From NCBI GenBank assembly GCA_038380795.1, contig CM076280.1:4761501-4825500 (forward strand): a DNA stretch of 64,000 nucleotides, in the 5' to 3' direction. The position numbers were made by a program, and so were the translations under genes. Origin of the DNA: Pyrocephalus nanus. Taxonomy: Eukaryota > Chordata > Aves > Passeriformes > Tyrannidae. The notes beneath the pieces are model-generated. The model made no database searches. It saw only the letters and a program-made list of their open reading frames with translations, and was not told where the DNA came from. Below, piece after piece: positions 1 through 13,394 of the stretch. How positions within the stretch are numbered: position 1 is the first letter of the stretch; each line of letters begins with the position of its first letter.

Positions 1-2419
1 AGGAAAAGGTAAGCACACTGTAAATCTCCCCCCATGTGTCTCCATGACCTCAGGCATGGGTGAATTATAAAGGTTTAATGCAAATCCTCTGAAGCAGCAG
101 TTACTTACTCCAAATTTACTGGGCATTAATTTCAGCGAGCACCCACTCCTGTAGAACAGGGTAGGATAAAAAAAGTTACACTGGTTGGGTTTTGCCGCAT
201 CCTGGAGCCCCTTCCAGCTCCCCAACTTTCAGCCTTAACCATGGTTTGCACTGTTGTATGGTCAGACCAGGCTGTGGGGAGAGAGAGGACACACAACCCT
301 GATCCCTCTGGTGTGGCCACAGCCATCGCCCCCGTTACCCCATCAGGCCCTGATGCTGCAGGTAAGACTCTGTGCTGCCCATCCCTCCATGTCCCCAGCG
401 TGTCCCACTTCAGTGCCAGCAATAAACAGCCTGACAATATTCAATAGCTGCCTTACCCCCTGGTTCAGGGAGAATTAGCATTTAAATTGAGGTGTTTCAG
501 GAGGTAAATCATGCCGGCGCTGGGGCTGCAGTGCCTGCGGGAATGCTCGGTGCTCTTCAGGCCGGTTCGATGGGTCTGCAGGAATGGTGCTCAGCACTGT
601 CCCCTCCATCTGCCCTTGGGCTGAGCCCCAAAACCCTCCGTGGGGCTGGGAGCGACTGGGACCCTCTTCCCACCTCCTACTCCCCCTTGGATTGGGCTCC
701 AGCTCCACAGCTCTTTGACCCCAGGACTGGAATACTTATTCTGGTGCCACACTGGCACAGCTGTGAGAGACCCTCAGGGGCAGCACCGTGGCTCCTCTTC
801 CCTCACTGTGCCCATTTTCAGGACAGTGAAGAATGGGAGGGGACAGCGAGAGCCAGGGCAGAGGGTGGTGGCTCTCACCAGGGTCTGTGGATTCCCAGGA
901 ACTGCAAACACCACTAGTGACTGTGCCACTGGGCACCTGATGCCATGCAGGGACCCCAGCCATGGCACAGTGATGGTGGCAGCCAGCAAATGACATCTGG
1001 ACATGGGACTTTAAGACTTGAGACAGCAGTGGCAGCAGGACAGAAGGGCACAGGTGGTGGGGGCAGCACTGCAGGGAAAGGGATTCCTTCCTAGTGAATA
1101 GTTTATTCCTTGTAAAACAGGAATTCAGTTGATCCAGAGGTATTTGTCAACTCTGCTTGAAACAGCCACAGAACCTGAGCAGAGATTTGTTTTCTGGGTT
1201 TTTTTAAGTACAAAATAGATGGAGGAAGACAAATAGCTCTCATCACTGCAGTGACACCACCTCCGCTCCTCCCAGCATGTCCTTTGCCTCCCTGGGAACT
1301 AAAGGCAAGTTCCAGCAGAGACTGTGACTGCTTTTCCCTTCTCCATTAGCACACTGGAACATCAACCTCTTTTCACATCACCACTGCTGGTGTTGAACTG
1401 ATAACTCAACTCTCCACACAGCTCATGCCTGAGCCTGGGTCAGCAGCTCCCTCTGGCCCCAGAATTCCTATGCCCAAGCCCATCAGCATCATGTTCCTCC
1501 AATCCTAGTCCATTCCAACCTGATATTTCTACAGATATCTCCAGACATCCCCCAAACACTGAAGCCCTCCTCTAGTCCCTGCAGCCCTGGCGATGTCACC
1601 AAGCACTGAGAGAAAATCAGCCAGCAGTGCCCACCACTGCAGCACTGATGGTGAACATGATATTCATGTTCATCATGGAGAAAAACTGCATCCTGTCCTG
1701 AAGTAATTTCTAAAGGAAACACAAAGGAATTTGCTTCGAGATGGAGAAGCAGTGAGGGACAGGAGCAGAGATCTCCCTCCTGTACTCCACTGAGCCCTGG
1801 AGCAGGCAGCCAGTGGGAAGATGTGCTGCTGGAGAAGGTCCACCACCAGCACATGGCTCTGGCCAGCAGAGGCAACAAAGTTCAGGTGGAATATCCATAG
1901 CCTGGGCCTGTTTATCACCTTTTACTCTTCTCCCCACCCTGCTCGCTATTCCACAGCTATTTATTTATTCCGGTAAGGAGTGTCTCCTGTGGGTGAAATC
2001 CTGTGGTAGGCTGTGGATCTTTCTTCCTCCAGAGTGCCTGTTGGGAATAGGCTGCAATGGAGTGCCAAGTAAAAACAAATTTGGGAAGTTGCAGTTCCCA
2101 CAGCAACGCCTGGTGCCTGTGCAGCAGGCAGAGTGCAGGCTCAGAAACGTGGATTTATGCCTTAATTGTGGAGTCAGGGATGCAGAAGGAATCCTGTGCA
2201 AAGCTCTAGTTTTCACTCTCTTACAGAACTTTTCAAATATATGGATTATTCCCTTTGAGTTTGAAATTTTCTGTGCTTGACCTAAGTTTAAAGATGATTT
2301 CCTGCAAGAAGTTTTAAAAAAGGTTAAAAAAACCCCATGCTTGAGTGAAAGAGTGAAAGGGGGGAAAAAAAATCAGACACACTCGTGGCTGGAGAAAAGG
2401 AAAAGAAACAGAGAAACAC

Positions 2420-2605
2420 AAACTGGCTTGGGCTGGAAGGGACCTTAAGGATCATCTCATTTCAATCCTCTACCATGGACAGGGACACCTGGCACTAGAC
2501 CAGGTTGTTCCAAGCCCCTTCCAAGCTGGCCTTGGACACTTGCAGGGATTGGGCAGCCACAGCTTCTCTGGGCAACCTGTGCCAGGGTCCCACCACTCTC
2601 ACAGT
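2420..2605 (-). mobile_element. CR1 LINE fragment, 3' end
   Basis: Reads as the reverse complement of the CR1 3' terminus: a GGCTGGAAGGGACCTTAAG-type start followed by the characteristic CAGCTTCTCTGGGCAACCTG and the short coding-end remnant. It is 5'-truncated, with diverged ends. Confidence 0.85.
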
Positions 2606-3070
2606 GCCTCAGCAGACTTGCCCTGAGCCTTGAACCTTGTGGCAGGGCCAGGGTGACACATCTGAGCCACGTGCCATCCCTCCTTGACTGGAAGCTCTGG
2701 GGAATTCCCAGCACCTGATGTGGATGATGGGAAATCCTCACATCTGCAAAGGGCTGGTGCTGCTCAGTGTCTGCCAGGAGGATCTGTGTCTGGCTTCATG
2801 TTATCTGCTCTTCAAGGCATCTCCCTCCATTAGCTTTGCCCCCACTGACAGCCAGAGGCTCTGACCTTGTCGGCTTCCATAAGCTCAGCCACTCCCAGCT
2901 CTTTTAAGATTTGAGATGATGGACAGACCTCCTGGAGCAGCTCACGGAGCTCCTGCCCACCAGGCTGCGGCCACCGTGAGATGATGTGGGCAGGTATCCC
3001 CACAGGGATGATTTTTCCATGCCTGGGCACTCCCTGTGGGCGATGATTTCAGCGCTGAGCTGAGCCAGGG

Positions 3071-3090
3071 CCGCGGGTCCTCTCCCGCGG
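3071..3090. repeat. Perfect GC-rich inverted repeat
   Basis: Arms CCGCGGG and CCCGCGG with a 6-base loop. It sits in a locally CpG-rich stretch (about 3040-3320). Confidence 0.8.
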
Positions 3091-5845
3091 GTTGTTTGGG
3101 TGCTGTTTGCAATCACTTCCCAAGCGCTGCTCAGTCAGTTCCATCCCTGGCGCTTCCCTTGGCATTGTTTGTAACGAGGCAACAAATCCAAAACTCCCAC
3201 TGCCTTCAGAGGAGCCAGGACTACCCGCCAGGACCTCCCAAGGAGCTGGCGCGAGGCCGGTGCCTGAGTTGCATCCAGTTCCCGTGGGATTTGGGCACGG
3301 CGACGCACAGACAGCGGCCTCTCCACACATCAGCAGCCCCTCGCACCAGCAGCTTTTCCAGGGAAACCCACGGCCCAGCTGCAGCTTCCCGGGAAGCACA
3401 AGCACTGCCTTTAATATTAATATTTGCCTTTCCAATGTAAATGCAGACCCAGCTCTCCGCTCAGCACGCACATCCATTCTCCTTAACAATTTGAGATCTT
3501 AAACATTTATTTTTTTTTTCCTCCCTCCTAAGCTTCATCGTTAACCTTTAAGATGAAGATAAGGCATAAGAGTTTGGAAAGGAATCAGGAGGGACCTTGG
3601 AAATGAGCCAGGAGCAGTGTTAACACTGGGCTGCACATCATATCTCTTCGGTTCTTCTCTCCCCCAGGGTGATTCGGACTGCTCTTGACTACCACCGTGG
3701 TATTACAAACCCTAATGAGGTTTGGAAAATAAGAAACCCACTGCGGCGTGGGAGAAACTAATAGAAATTGTTTTGTCTTCTCTCTATTAGTCATTAGAAG
3801 CAGAAGAAAAACAGCCACAGGCAGTGGCAGGGCTGCAATACCACCACACATTTCATATGCTGGCACTCCGACAAAGTCATTTCAACGCAGCTAAAGCTCC
3901 CAGTTCCCCTCTGCACCAGACCTCCTGTAAGCCAGCATGGGCTTCAGCTGCACCAGCAGCCCTGTGCCAGGATCCTGAGCCTGGGGTGACCCCAGTGGTG
4001 CCCAGTGCCTGCCCAAGGTGCCCATGAAGGATGCTTGGCCAGCCCATGGCCCTACCAGCCTGGTGTCCTAAAGGGACAGGGACAGGCAGGGAGGCAAGGG
4101 CAGTACCCAGGCAGGGCAGTGCTTGGGGACACTTCCCATAAGCAGCGGCTCCCTGGCACTGTCAGGCAGCCAGAGCATATGGAGAATTAGCTGGAATTTG
4201 TGACCACATCTGCAGAGCTGTGTTCCTGTGTGCGGAGTTAATTACGGAAAACCACTAACGATGTGCAGGGCGGGGTGACGGCACCTTGCAGGGAACTCAC
4301 CCCTGCCATCCTCCCAGGGAACGGCGGAGCCCAGCCCCATTCCCAGGCTCAGAGAAGTGCCTGGACACTTCCCACTTTGCTTCCCTCCTCCCAGCTCTGC
4401 AGCCATCACACTTGGGCTGCCTGATGACAAATGGCAGTGCCATCACACCTTCCAGATGTTCACCTGCTGCCCACGGGCAGGGGCACAGCTGGTGGGTGGC
4501 ACCATCTCTGGAAAGCTGGGATCAGGCACACGGGCTGCTCTGCCTGCACTGGGCTCCTTCGACCCACGCTGGGGGAGAAATGAACCGGCACAAATGCCTC
4601 GAGCTTTCATCTCCAGAAAATTGTTATTGAAGGCAGCAGCCCATGGGAGACTCCTTGCCCAGCTGCAGCCTGGGCAGGGAGAGAGCACGGCCATGAGGAG
4701 CTTTGCTGGGGCATGGGGAGGAGAGTGAGGGGTGCTGGGCTCGTCCTGCCTTTCTGTGCACTCAGCCACAGCTCCAGCATCCAAGCCAGGTCACATTTCC
4801 CAGGAAACCATGTGCAGTGGGAGGTTTAGATCTCCTGGGTTATGCCACATGCCCTGGGGGTGGGAATGTAACAGGGGACGGGAGCGATCCCAGCATAGCC
4901 TGTCCACCACTTTTGGGTTCAACTACTGGGGGTCAAGCCCAAACCCAGCACTTGCCTCCAGGTTCATGCAGTCGGGAGTTACACCACAACCCACTGCACA
5001 GCAAATCCTCCATCTCTGTGGAGAAAACTTTGGATGGGTAAGAGGAAGACGAGATTTTCTGCTGCACTGAGGATTGCATCCAAGCCCTGCTGCTACCTGG
5101 GAAGCAGGTGTGGCTCGACAGCTGGCGTAGCTGTGGAGCACTCAGATATCCCCACGCTGGTGCCTGCTCCTGACTGCACTGGATTCACATTGCTAAGTCA
5201 ATGTCAAGCTGATTTAGTCCTTGGATGGGAAATCTCCATCAACCACTGCCGGCACTAGTGAGGAAGAGCAGTCACAGGCTGGTAGGTGCCAGCCTTGTCC
5301 CTGGAGGGGACACTGAAGCAGCTCCATGGTGGGAGTAGCACAAACCCACAGCCCATGCTAACGGTGACCACCACAGTGCCCATAGCATGATGGAAGAACG
5401 CTGCTCTCACAGCTTCAAGTTGTGTGATTACAATTTTCAGCCTCAAACCCTCCTGTCTCTTCTTGCTTTTTAGCTGAACATAACCCTCATTTTCATGTGT
5501 CCCGAGTGGGTGCAGAGCCCCTGTGGCCCAAGAGCAGCTGCAGCCTGTGTCAGATGAGGAAGGAAGAAGCAGCAATTCCTCGCTCCAAGGCTGTCCACCA
5601 CTGCAAGGCTATAAAAACAATAAGGACCCCCTGGGATGAAAGGTACTCCATAAATCTGAGCTGTTATTACAAAACCAATCTCCACCACATCTCTTAATAA
5701 TGCAGATTAACTGTGCAATAACACCAGCTATAATTAGCATCATAAAAGTCAGATATGGGAAAGGCCAGCAGGTCAGCAAGTCCATCCCGCAGACTGCTCC
5801 CCACAGCACAGGGAAGGGGGAAGACTCCTGGGTGCCTCCTCCTAA

Positions 5846-5884
5846 TTCCATAGAACCATGGAATCATTTAAGTCAGAGAAGACA
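5846..5884 (-). mobile_element. Possible very short CR1-like 3' terminus
   Basis: About 38 bp resembles the terminal CR1 motif (TAGAACCATGGAATCAT followed by an AGAGAAGAC-like stretch). It is too short and diverged to be certain. Confidence 0.35.
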
Positions 5885-6299
5885 GGCTGACAACAGCAGA
5901 GCAGGGTCCTTTCAGGAGGAGCCTGTGTGCCAGCCCAGCTCCCTGATGGATGAGCATTCCCCCAGACCCTGCACCTCCCGTCCCACAAGAAGCTCCCAGA
6001 GCCAGGACCTTCATATTCACACACACACACCCCTGCCTTGCCCAGCAGCATTCCCAGACTGGGATCCCGCTGCCTGCTTCCACCCTGCCCAGGGACCAGC
6101 ACCCGTCCTCACTGCCATCCCAGCCCAAGCTAACACACAGAGCAAGCCCCAACACTCTCTGCCTTCCCCCATTTCCTGCTTCCATCACTCTCCTCGCCTC
6201 CACAGTATAACCAGCACTTCAGCCCTGCCATCCCTGTGGGCCTGGCAGTGGGAAGGGCAGGAGGGAGGGCTCCCTGCCCGGGCTCAGCACTGCACTGCC

Positions 6300-6430
6300 C
6301 AATTAGTGCTGCTGCGTGGAGGGTTCCGTGCGCGCTGCGTGATGAGCTGTGGGAATGCAAATCCGAACTTGCTCCGCCACAGCAGCAGCTAACAAGATAA
6401 TGAATATTTTCATCAGCTGCAGAGAATACA
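6300..6430. promoter_or_regulatory. Candidate conserved intronic element with POU octamer
   Basis: A perfect ATGCAAAT octamer (6355-6362) lies between an AATTAG start and an ACAAGATAATGAATATT stretch. Inference only; conservation is not shown here. Confidence 0.3.
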
Positions 6431-6671
6431 AACATCTGCACAGGCACAACGGTGCTGCCAGGGCTGGGGGAGCAGGGGTACAGTGAAAGAACAGCTCCTC
6501 AGCATCCCTCGCTGCAGGGGCAGCAGCTCCACTGCCAGGGAAAGGAAATTTCTGGTCCCTGAACACAGCAAAGCCTGTGGGTTACACTCCATCAGCTCCT
6601 GTGGGTGCTGCTACTGTCTCTGACAGCAGTGCCTTGCCTCTATACTGTGCCAGTGTCTGCAAGAGCTTTCC

Positions 6672-6850
6672 AATCCCCCATGACGTGGGCAGGGACACCT
6701 TCCACTAGCCCAGGTTGCTCCAGGTCCCGTCCAACCTGGCCTTGGATACTTGCAGGGATGGGGCAGCCACAGCTTCTCTGGGCAACCTGTGCCAGGGCCT
6801 CCCCACCCTCTGATTAAGGAATTTTTTCCTAATCTGAATCTTGCAAACAG
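6672..6850 (-). mobile_element. CR1 LINE fragment, 3' end
   Basis: Contains the CR1 landmarks GGGCAGGGACACCTTCCACT, CCAGGTTGCTCCAG and CAGCTTCTCTGGGCAACCTG. It has lost the terminal octamer repeats. Confidence 0.88.
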
Positions 6851-6911
6851 GGCTGTAGAATTGTTTCTGGGCTCTGGCTGCAGTGGCAGCTTCCACCCTG
6901 GCCATCCCTGT

Positions 6912-6931
6912 TCCTCCTCCTCCTCCTCCTC
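6912..6931. repeat. (TCC)n microsatellite
   Basis: Six to seven TCC units, immediately after a CR1 fragment region. Confidence 0.9.
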
Positions 6932-9900
6932 ACCAGGGCTGAGGCACAGGCTGGGAGAGGTGGGGCTCTCACAGGCAATGGTCAAACAGCAGAGACCAAC
7001 ACTGTGTGAGGTTACCCTGCTGCCTGCACAGACAGGAATGAAATGGAGCAGCTCAGAGGCACACCTGGAGCTGGAATGTGGCAGCAGGAGCTGGAGGTGG
7101 CTGTGATGGCTGTGCCCATGGGCAATGAGTACACAGTGGCCCACTCCCTAAATCCTACCTGCACCAGGCACAGAACCATTCTGAGAACCTCTGAGAACCT
7201 CTCTCTAAACAACCTCTATGACAAAGCACCTCTTCCACTTGCGACCCCTGCTCTGTCTTCAGGGTATCACTGGCACTACACTTGCTTTTGTTTCTCTAGA
7301 AGAATAAAAAATGCTTCCAACCCGGTGCAAAAGCATGTGGCTGCAGACCACCAGCTCAAAGCCACACAATCTGTCCTCCTTTCTGGTGGGATGAGAACTT
7401 TGAAATGGAATGAGATGTAACACTGACCTAACTGATGGAGTGCTGTGCTAATTGCATTAGTCATTTATAGAACGGAGTGATAAAATCTCACTGCTGAGCC
7501 TGCCAGTGAAGATGTGCTCAAAGTACACGTATGCAACCTGTTATGGGCTCTGAAAAGTGCTGCACGGACTCAAAAAGCTGCCAGGATGTTCCCAACAGCA
7601 GGTTGAGAGGTGGGATAGAGGAAATCCAGCTCAGAGAGGGGCCCTTTGGAGGATGCAAAGCCACTGCGTGAGGCATGGCCACAGCAGGCACCAGGACATC
7701 TCTGCTCTGCAGGCAGCATCCCTGGCTGGGAGCAGGCACAGCACATGCCAGCAGTGGAGCATCACATCCCACAGCTGATCCCATTCCACAGAGCTGCTAA
7801 ACTGCTCACAACCCCTTAGCTGTTACTGAGCACCACGGCGTGAGGCTTTAGCCTGGCTTGGAAAGACATCATTGCTTCCAACTAGCATGTCTGAGGCTTC
7901 AGAGTTGTGAACAGGTAATAGAATTGCAGCAACAAATAATAAAAAGAGGAATGAAATGGAAGGCAGCCACTGGAAAAGAGACCCATCCATTATCCTGGCC
8001 TGAAGGGTAATAGGTAAACAAGGCGTTGGTGCACGGGGTTGGTGCTGAGCTCACCAGGACAGGAATAATAAACAGTGCAATTATAACTCCTGTGCTTGGA
8101 GGTTTCAAAAAGAGGGAATAACATAGGAAAAAAAAATCCACAGTGTTAATTTAACTAGTTACAGACATTCCACGTGTGATGCTGGGGGGCAGAAGGATGT
8201 CCCCACCATGGCTGACTCACGAGCTCCCAGCCACACACCACTAGCAAAGTCCTGCCAGCTTCTCACACCCAGATGTGATGCTGGGCCCAGCTGAGCCCCC
8301 ATCCCAGCCCCTGGCAGCACCCAGGGGTGGGAGGGAACCAAGTGGGAGCTCATAGGAGGTGCAGGGGGAAGCAACAGTGGAGATGTTTCCCAAAACAGCC
8401 CTGGAAGGGATGGTGCCGAGCTGCCACCTCACCCTGCTGTCACTGTGCTGGTTTATTAAGGGCTGAGAAGCGTCGAGGGGAAGGAGTGACAGATTTAAAA
8501 TTAACTTGCCAAACTCCCCATCAATATTATGACAATTCCCTGCATCAGTTCACTGACCTGACAGCATGAATGGAGCTGTGTGGAGGCAGAGCTGCGGGCT
8601 GGCAGCACTTGGGGCGGGCGCCCATCCCTCTCCGTGGTACCCCAGCCTCCTCAAAGCTGTGCTCAGCACCACCTCCAACCTGCCTTTTTCCTTCCCCAAG
8701 GCTGGAATGAAGCAGCAGCCTTGTTTCACAGGTGGGGGTGGGAGGAACAGCATCCCACAAGGACTGATTTCCAATACTTGACACAGTACAGCATGGCATG
8801 GCATGGCACAGCACCCCTGGATCCTCCAGAGCTGTCCTCCCTGGATATGGAGAAGGGAAACCACTAGGTGCTCAGCAGAGTCCATGCAGTGTGGGAGCAG
8901 CAGCATGAATCCTTTCCCTCTCTCCAGCCACCAAATAATTTTGCCTCCTTATCTGCCCCTCAACACCCCGAAACTCCCCAGACTCTCTGCATCTCTGCTG
9001 GGAGGGAAACAAATGGGGGCTACAGGGGTATTCCCTGTGTCCTGGGGCTGTGGGAAGCTGGAGCAAGAGCCAGGACAAGAGGCAGAGCCAGAGGCAGGGA
9101 CAGGAAGGGACCCTGGTCAGGGCAGATGGATGCTCCTGGGGAGTGCTCTGACATCCCGTTTCCCATGCAGCAATAATCCAGCAAGTAAAGCTGGCTCCAC
9201 CGGCAGTATTTTGGGATTTCTCCATATTAATGGCATAAAAGCAACAGTCTGAAACTGCAAACAGCTTTTAAACAAAAATCTCTATTCCCTCATGGCGAAG
9301 AGACGGCACAAAAAATGATAAAGAACGAACAAACAAACCATTTGGAAAATAATTCCTCAGTGATTTGGGAACAGCACGGAGTTCGGGCTCTGCCCCACCA
9401 TGAGGCAACGGGGGGAAAATCGCTCTAATCTAGTCTTTAGTGAGCTGGATCCACTGCTGAGCCTCCCAGCTAGACTGGAAGGTGTGACTGGAATAGATCA
9501 GCTCCAATCCCATCTACTTATTAACACCACACAGCATTTTGTCTTATGAGAAGAACCTTTTTTAAAGAAAGCAGAAGGTGGTGGCTGTGAATGTGCATTT
9601 GGCTCAGTGGTGGAAGGACCAAGGGGGGGTTTTGGTGTGTGATGGAAAATCCCTCCTCTGACCCCTCTCAAAGCACCCACAAGGGACCACACAGGAGAAG
9701 CAACACTGAAGGAGTGCTTTGATTTAAAGCCTTGCAATAAAACAGCAGCATCAGCACTGACATGGGGCACTCCTCTGAGCAGGAACCTTGATGCTGCCAT
9801 GTCCAACAGATCACCCCAACCTCCACGGAAGTGATTAGTGGTTATTAAGCCACCTCACTACAGAAAACGGTGTCCACAGAGCTCTTAACTCCTGAGGGCT

Positions 9901-10454
9901 GAGCTGCAGGGAGGCTGTGGTGCTCACATCCTGCTGCCCTGTGGCTTCACTGTCACAGACGAATGGGGAAAAGGTCCTTGGCACCAGCACAAAGGGATGG
10001 GGGAGCAGGGACAGGCTCTAGGCAACACAGTAAGTTGTTCCATCAGTGCTGGTGTCCATATGGGGCACGTATGATGCAGCATGAACCAGTCTGCCTGCTG
10101 CCCAGTCCTGCTGTGGCTAAATTCTGGCTGGTGTGTCCCCCTTCCTCCATCCTTCTCTTGGGCATTATCATCTCCTCAGTCACACCACTGAAGTCCCTGG
10201 GTGCTGCCTGACCCCCTTGCATAAAGTGACACCAGTTAAAGGGGAAACCCAAAATCTGAGGCAGCATGTTGCTCTGAGGTCTGGCACCTCCCCAGGTGTG
10301 CAGCTTCCTCACTGCCAGCCCACTGTGCTGCATTCCCATGTCCTTCCTTACTCTGCATCCTGAAGGTTCCTGCTGCACATCCCCCTCCTCTTCAGCTGGT
10401 CAGACACACTGAAGATGTTGGTGCTACACCTGCTACATCCCAGTGAGGGCCAAG

Positions 10455-10765
10455 AATGGCCAGGAGATGGAGATGGACCAGGCTTGGTGGGCCAAACAAT
10501 AGGTCAGGAGACAACAGGCAGAAGCTGATGCCCAGGAAGTTCCACCTGAACACGAGGAAGAACTTCTTTACTGTGCAGGTGACTGAGCACTGGAACAGAT
10601 TGCCCAGAGAGGGCGTGGACTCTCCCTCACTGGATTATTCATTAACTGCCTGGACACAATCCTGTGCCACGTGCTCTGGGATGGCCTTGCTTGAGCAGGG
10701 AGGCTGGATCAGATGACCCACTGTGGTCCCTTCCAACCTCACCCATCCTGTGATTCTGTGTGACC
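10455..10765 (+). mobile_element. CR1 LINE fragment, 3' end, older-type subfamily
   Basis: About 310 bp in sense orientation, with GAGGAAGAACTTCTTTACTG, CAGATTGCCCAGAGAGGG, CTGGACACAATCCTGTGCCA and the terminal CCTGTGATTCTGTGTG. It shares its distinctive middle part with the inverted copy at 60.6 kb. Confidence 0.88.
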
Positions 10766-11029
10766 ACACAGCCACCAGAAGGACAGAGACTCCAATCAGT
10801 GCTGAAGCCCCTTAGGTGGCAAAGAGACCCCCCTGACTGTAATGGGATGGAAATTCTGTGGTAACTCATAGGTGTTGCCCAGGTCAGGGTGTGTGAGACA
10901 GCTTTTCCCAGCACAAACGCTCCCTCCCAGCACCATGCTGATATGCCTGGCAAATCCAGAATATCCTATTTATTACAGACACTGAAGATGTGGCGACATG
11001 GGAAGCAGATACCATTCAAAGGACTGTCA

Positions 11030-11300
11030 CATCTGCATAGCTAAAGGATCCCAGCAGTTATAAATCCCTCTAAAATACTCAGCCCCTTGTTCTGATAGCA
11101 GGTTCTTGCTCCTACTTTGCAGAAACAGGCTTTTAATCCCTGGTATTAGGCAGCTTCCTGCTATGTTTCAAATGCACCAAATTAAGGGCTTCTCTAACAG
11201 CTGGTGTCTTAATGCTCAGAGAGGTTCTTGAACATCTATGAAAATCAGAGGCAAATTACATCTTTTAGTTAATAATTTCTTCTCCATTAACCTCCTTCTC
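11030..11300. promoter_or_regulatory. Candidate conserved noncoding block
   Basis: AT-rich and repeat-free, with TTAGTTAATAATTTC and CCATTAACC homeodomain-like sites. Its texture differs from the GC-richer flanks. Confidence 0.22.
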
Positions 11301-13205
11301 TTCCCTTGTTAAGAGATGATGTAATGGTGCTTCTACAGCGTAACCCACCGACACCCTGGGCAGCCTGACCGTGGGGAGGACACTGTGCTCCGGGAACTGA
11401 GCCCTCCTCATCACTGCCTGCTGCCTCTGGAGCCGACAGCCTGCATTCAAATGGGAAAGGGCAGCTGTCCTGACCTCTCAGGCTGCTGGAAGTATTTCTG
11501 GAGCAAGACGTGCTGCCTCCCTCCAGGCTCTGAGCTCTGCCGAGCCAGTTCATCGCACGCTACAGTCTGCACCGCGTGGGCAGCTTTGCAGGCTGCTCTT
11601 GTTTCAGACTCGCTTTCTCCTGACCCATCACAGCTGTTACAGCTGGGACTAGGACACTGGAAACCCTGTTTGGCACAGCAGGTTGTGCAAAAAACTTGGC
11701 TGTCAATGTGCAGCCCCTCACTGGGAAAGGCTTCCCCACGTTGCACTCCCCGGCCATATCCCATCCAGCACATGGGAAGGAGGATGGATCACTAACAGCC
11801 CTTTCTTTTAGCCACAAAACCTGTCAGCCAGAGCCCCAGGGGCTTTGGGTTCTGGCCCCTGGAAGATGCCATCCTTACACCTCAGGTGTTTAATCCCAAG
11901 GGCAGCTCCAGCATGAACCACTCCTCATCCAGCCCTGCACTGCCCAAACCCACCATCCCCAGGGTGCCCTCAGAGGGGAAAACTTGGAGAAGCCACATCC
12001 CAGGATAAACCAGTCCCACAGACAACCTTGTGTGCTTTCCAGCTGGAATTTAGCCCCGAGGACGGGGGTGCATTTGCTACCTGGAAACATCCCTTAGACC
12101 CACCAGTTGCTGGAAAAGTTCATCTCTGCAGCCCTGGCTCTGCTCTGATGGACCCACTGACACTTGTAATGTGTGAGGGAGAGAAAGCAAAGAGGAGTCC
12201 AGTGGGAAAACTGCCTTTGTGTCTTGTCAGTTCTCACTTCCAGCAAAGGCTGAGGCTCTGCTGGCTCTAAGCACTGCACTGGCTGCGGCTTTCTCAGCAC
12301 CTCTGTGCTGACGGAGCTTGTAATGCTTCTGTCATCAAGAGAGCAGAAAGCCAGAGTTCAGCCTGAATCCACAGCCAGGAAAGCTTTGCACTCAGCTGGG
12401 GAAGAGCACCCAGCAAAACTCTGTGGTCAGCATGGGTGAGCACCCACAGCTCCAGTTAAAATCAGAGGCAGCAATGAGGCCTCAGTGCCCAAACAGGAAA
12501 GAAACACTCAGTGAAAAACACTCAGTGCAGGTGCTGGGCTGGGAAGAGCCATGTCTGGGTGGGATGTGGGCTGGATTCTTTCCTGACTGTGGTCAGTGCT
12601 GCTGCTTTGAAACTCATGCACCCACCCTGCCTTACACCTGATCAAAATGCAGCTGCACTCAAGAGAATGGAAGAAAAATAACTAAATAACTCATTGTCCA
12701 GCCCTGAATTCAGCAAGCTCTCCTCTGTGAGCACTGCAAGGTGAAGGTATTTACCTTCAGCTCATTTACATTATTTATCATGCCATATCCACAGCTCCTC
12801 CCAGTGCTGTAATGGGGACACTGAATAAAAACAGCTTGCACAGGCTGAAAATATGCCAAAGGAAATGCTCTTTCGTACTACAGCAATTAAATGTTGGAAC
12901 TCATTGTCACAGGATATTGCAGAGATGAAAGACATCAGTGTTCAGAAAGAGATGTGGCAACACTACCAAGAAAAGCCCACAGAACACAATTAAACACTCA
13001 TCTGATGATAAACACACTGGCCCAGGAGGGTCCTGTGTTGCTGCCTGTGGGAAGGATAAGCAAGTAGGAAAGCCAGAGATGTTTGTTGTCCTCTTGTTCC
13101 CTTCCCCTAGTGAGCATATCAGAGATACTGTCTTTGTACCGCTGGACCTTGGTCCTGTCTCACCATCCTGCTGTTCCCAAGACCAGGAGCAGAACCAGGA
13201 CATAC

Positions 13206-13394
13206 CTGAAAGTCATCTGGAACACCTGGCCTTGGTTGACGTGCTGGGTCCTGTTGTTGTAGCCATGGAGCATCTCCCCAAAAAGGGTGTCGTTGAACTT
13301 GGCATCCGACTTCAGGCACTTGGGGCCCTCGCAGATGTCAGAGAGCATCAGGCAGGACTTCCCATCCGGGGCCAGCTTGTACTCCTCCACGCAC
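13206..13394 (-). CDS. ASTN2: ASTN2 internal exon f: end of the last EGF-like module and entry to the MACPF domain
   Basis: A 189-bp exon. One base completes glycine, then 62 codons read CVEEYKLAPDGKSC, LMLSDICEGPKCLKSDAKF, NDTLFGEMLHGYNNRTQ and HVNQGQVFQMTF, ending in AG of a split codon (probably arginine). The first 14 residues close the last EGF-like module; the remainder leads into the membrane-attack-complex/perforin-like domain known in astrotactins, which here acts in neuronal trafficking, not pore formation. Two N-glycosylation sequons are visible (NDT and NRT). Donor CAG|GTATGT is good; the acceptor's pyrimidine tract is weak. Phase 2 on both sides and 189 bp make it frame-neutral. 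The next exon is not within the remaining 13.2 kb. Confidence 0.94.

Larger units (their letters stand above)
1..13205 (-). other. ASTN2: ASTN2 intron downstream of exon f, incomplete (more than 13.2 kb)
   Basis: No minus-strand reading frame here resembles the MACPF-domain continuation expected after exon f, so the intron runs past the window edge. It contains CR1 fragments near 2.4, 6.7 and 10.5 kb, a perfect GC-rich inverted repeat at 3071-3090, a (TCC)n stretch at 6.9 kb, and AT-rich blocks near 6.3, 9.2 and 11.1 kb. Nothing else is recognisable. Confidence 0.8.

Noticed and set aside
5700..6392. 230-codon plus-strand open frame
   Set aside because: Ser/Pro/His/Gln-rich composition typical of chance frames in GC-rich DNA, no domain, and the downstream part overlaps an AT-rich regulatory-looking patch.
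7175..7203. Two adjacent CTCTGAGAAC units
   Set aside because: Only two copies of a 10-base unit; not enough to call a tandem repeat.
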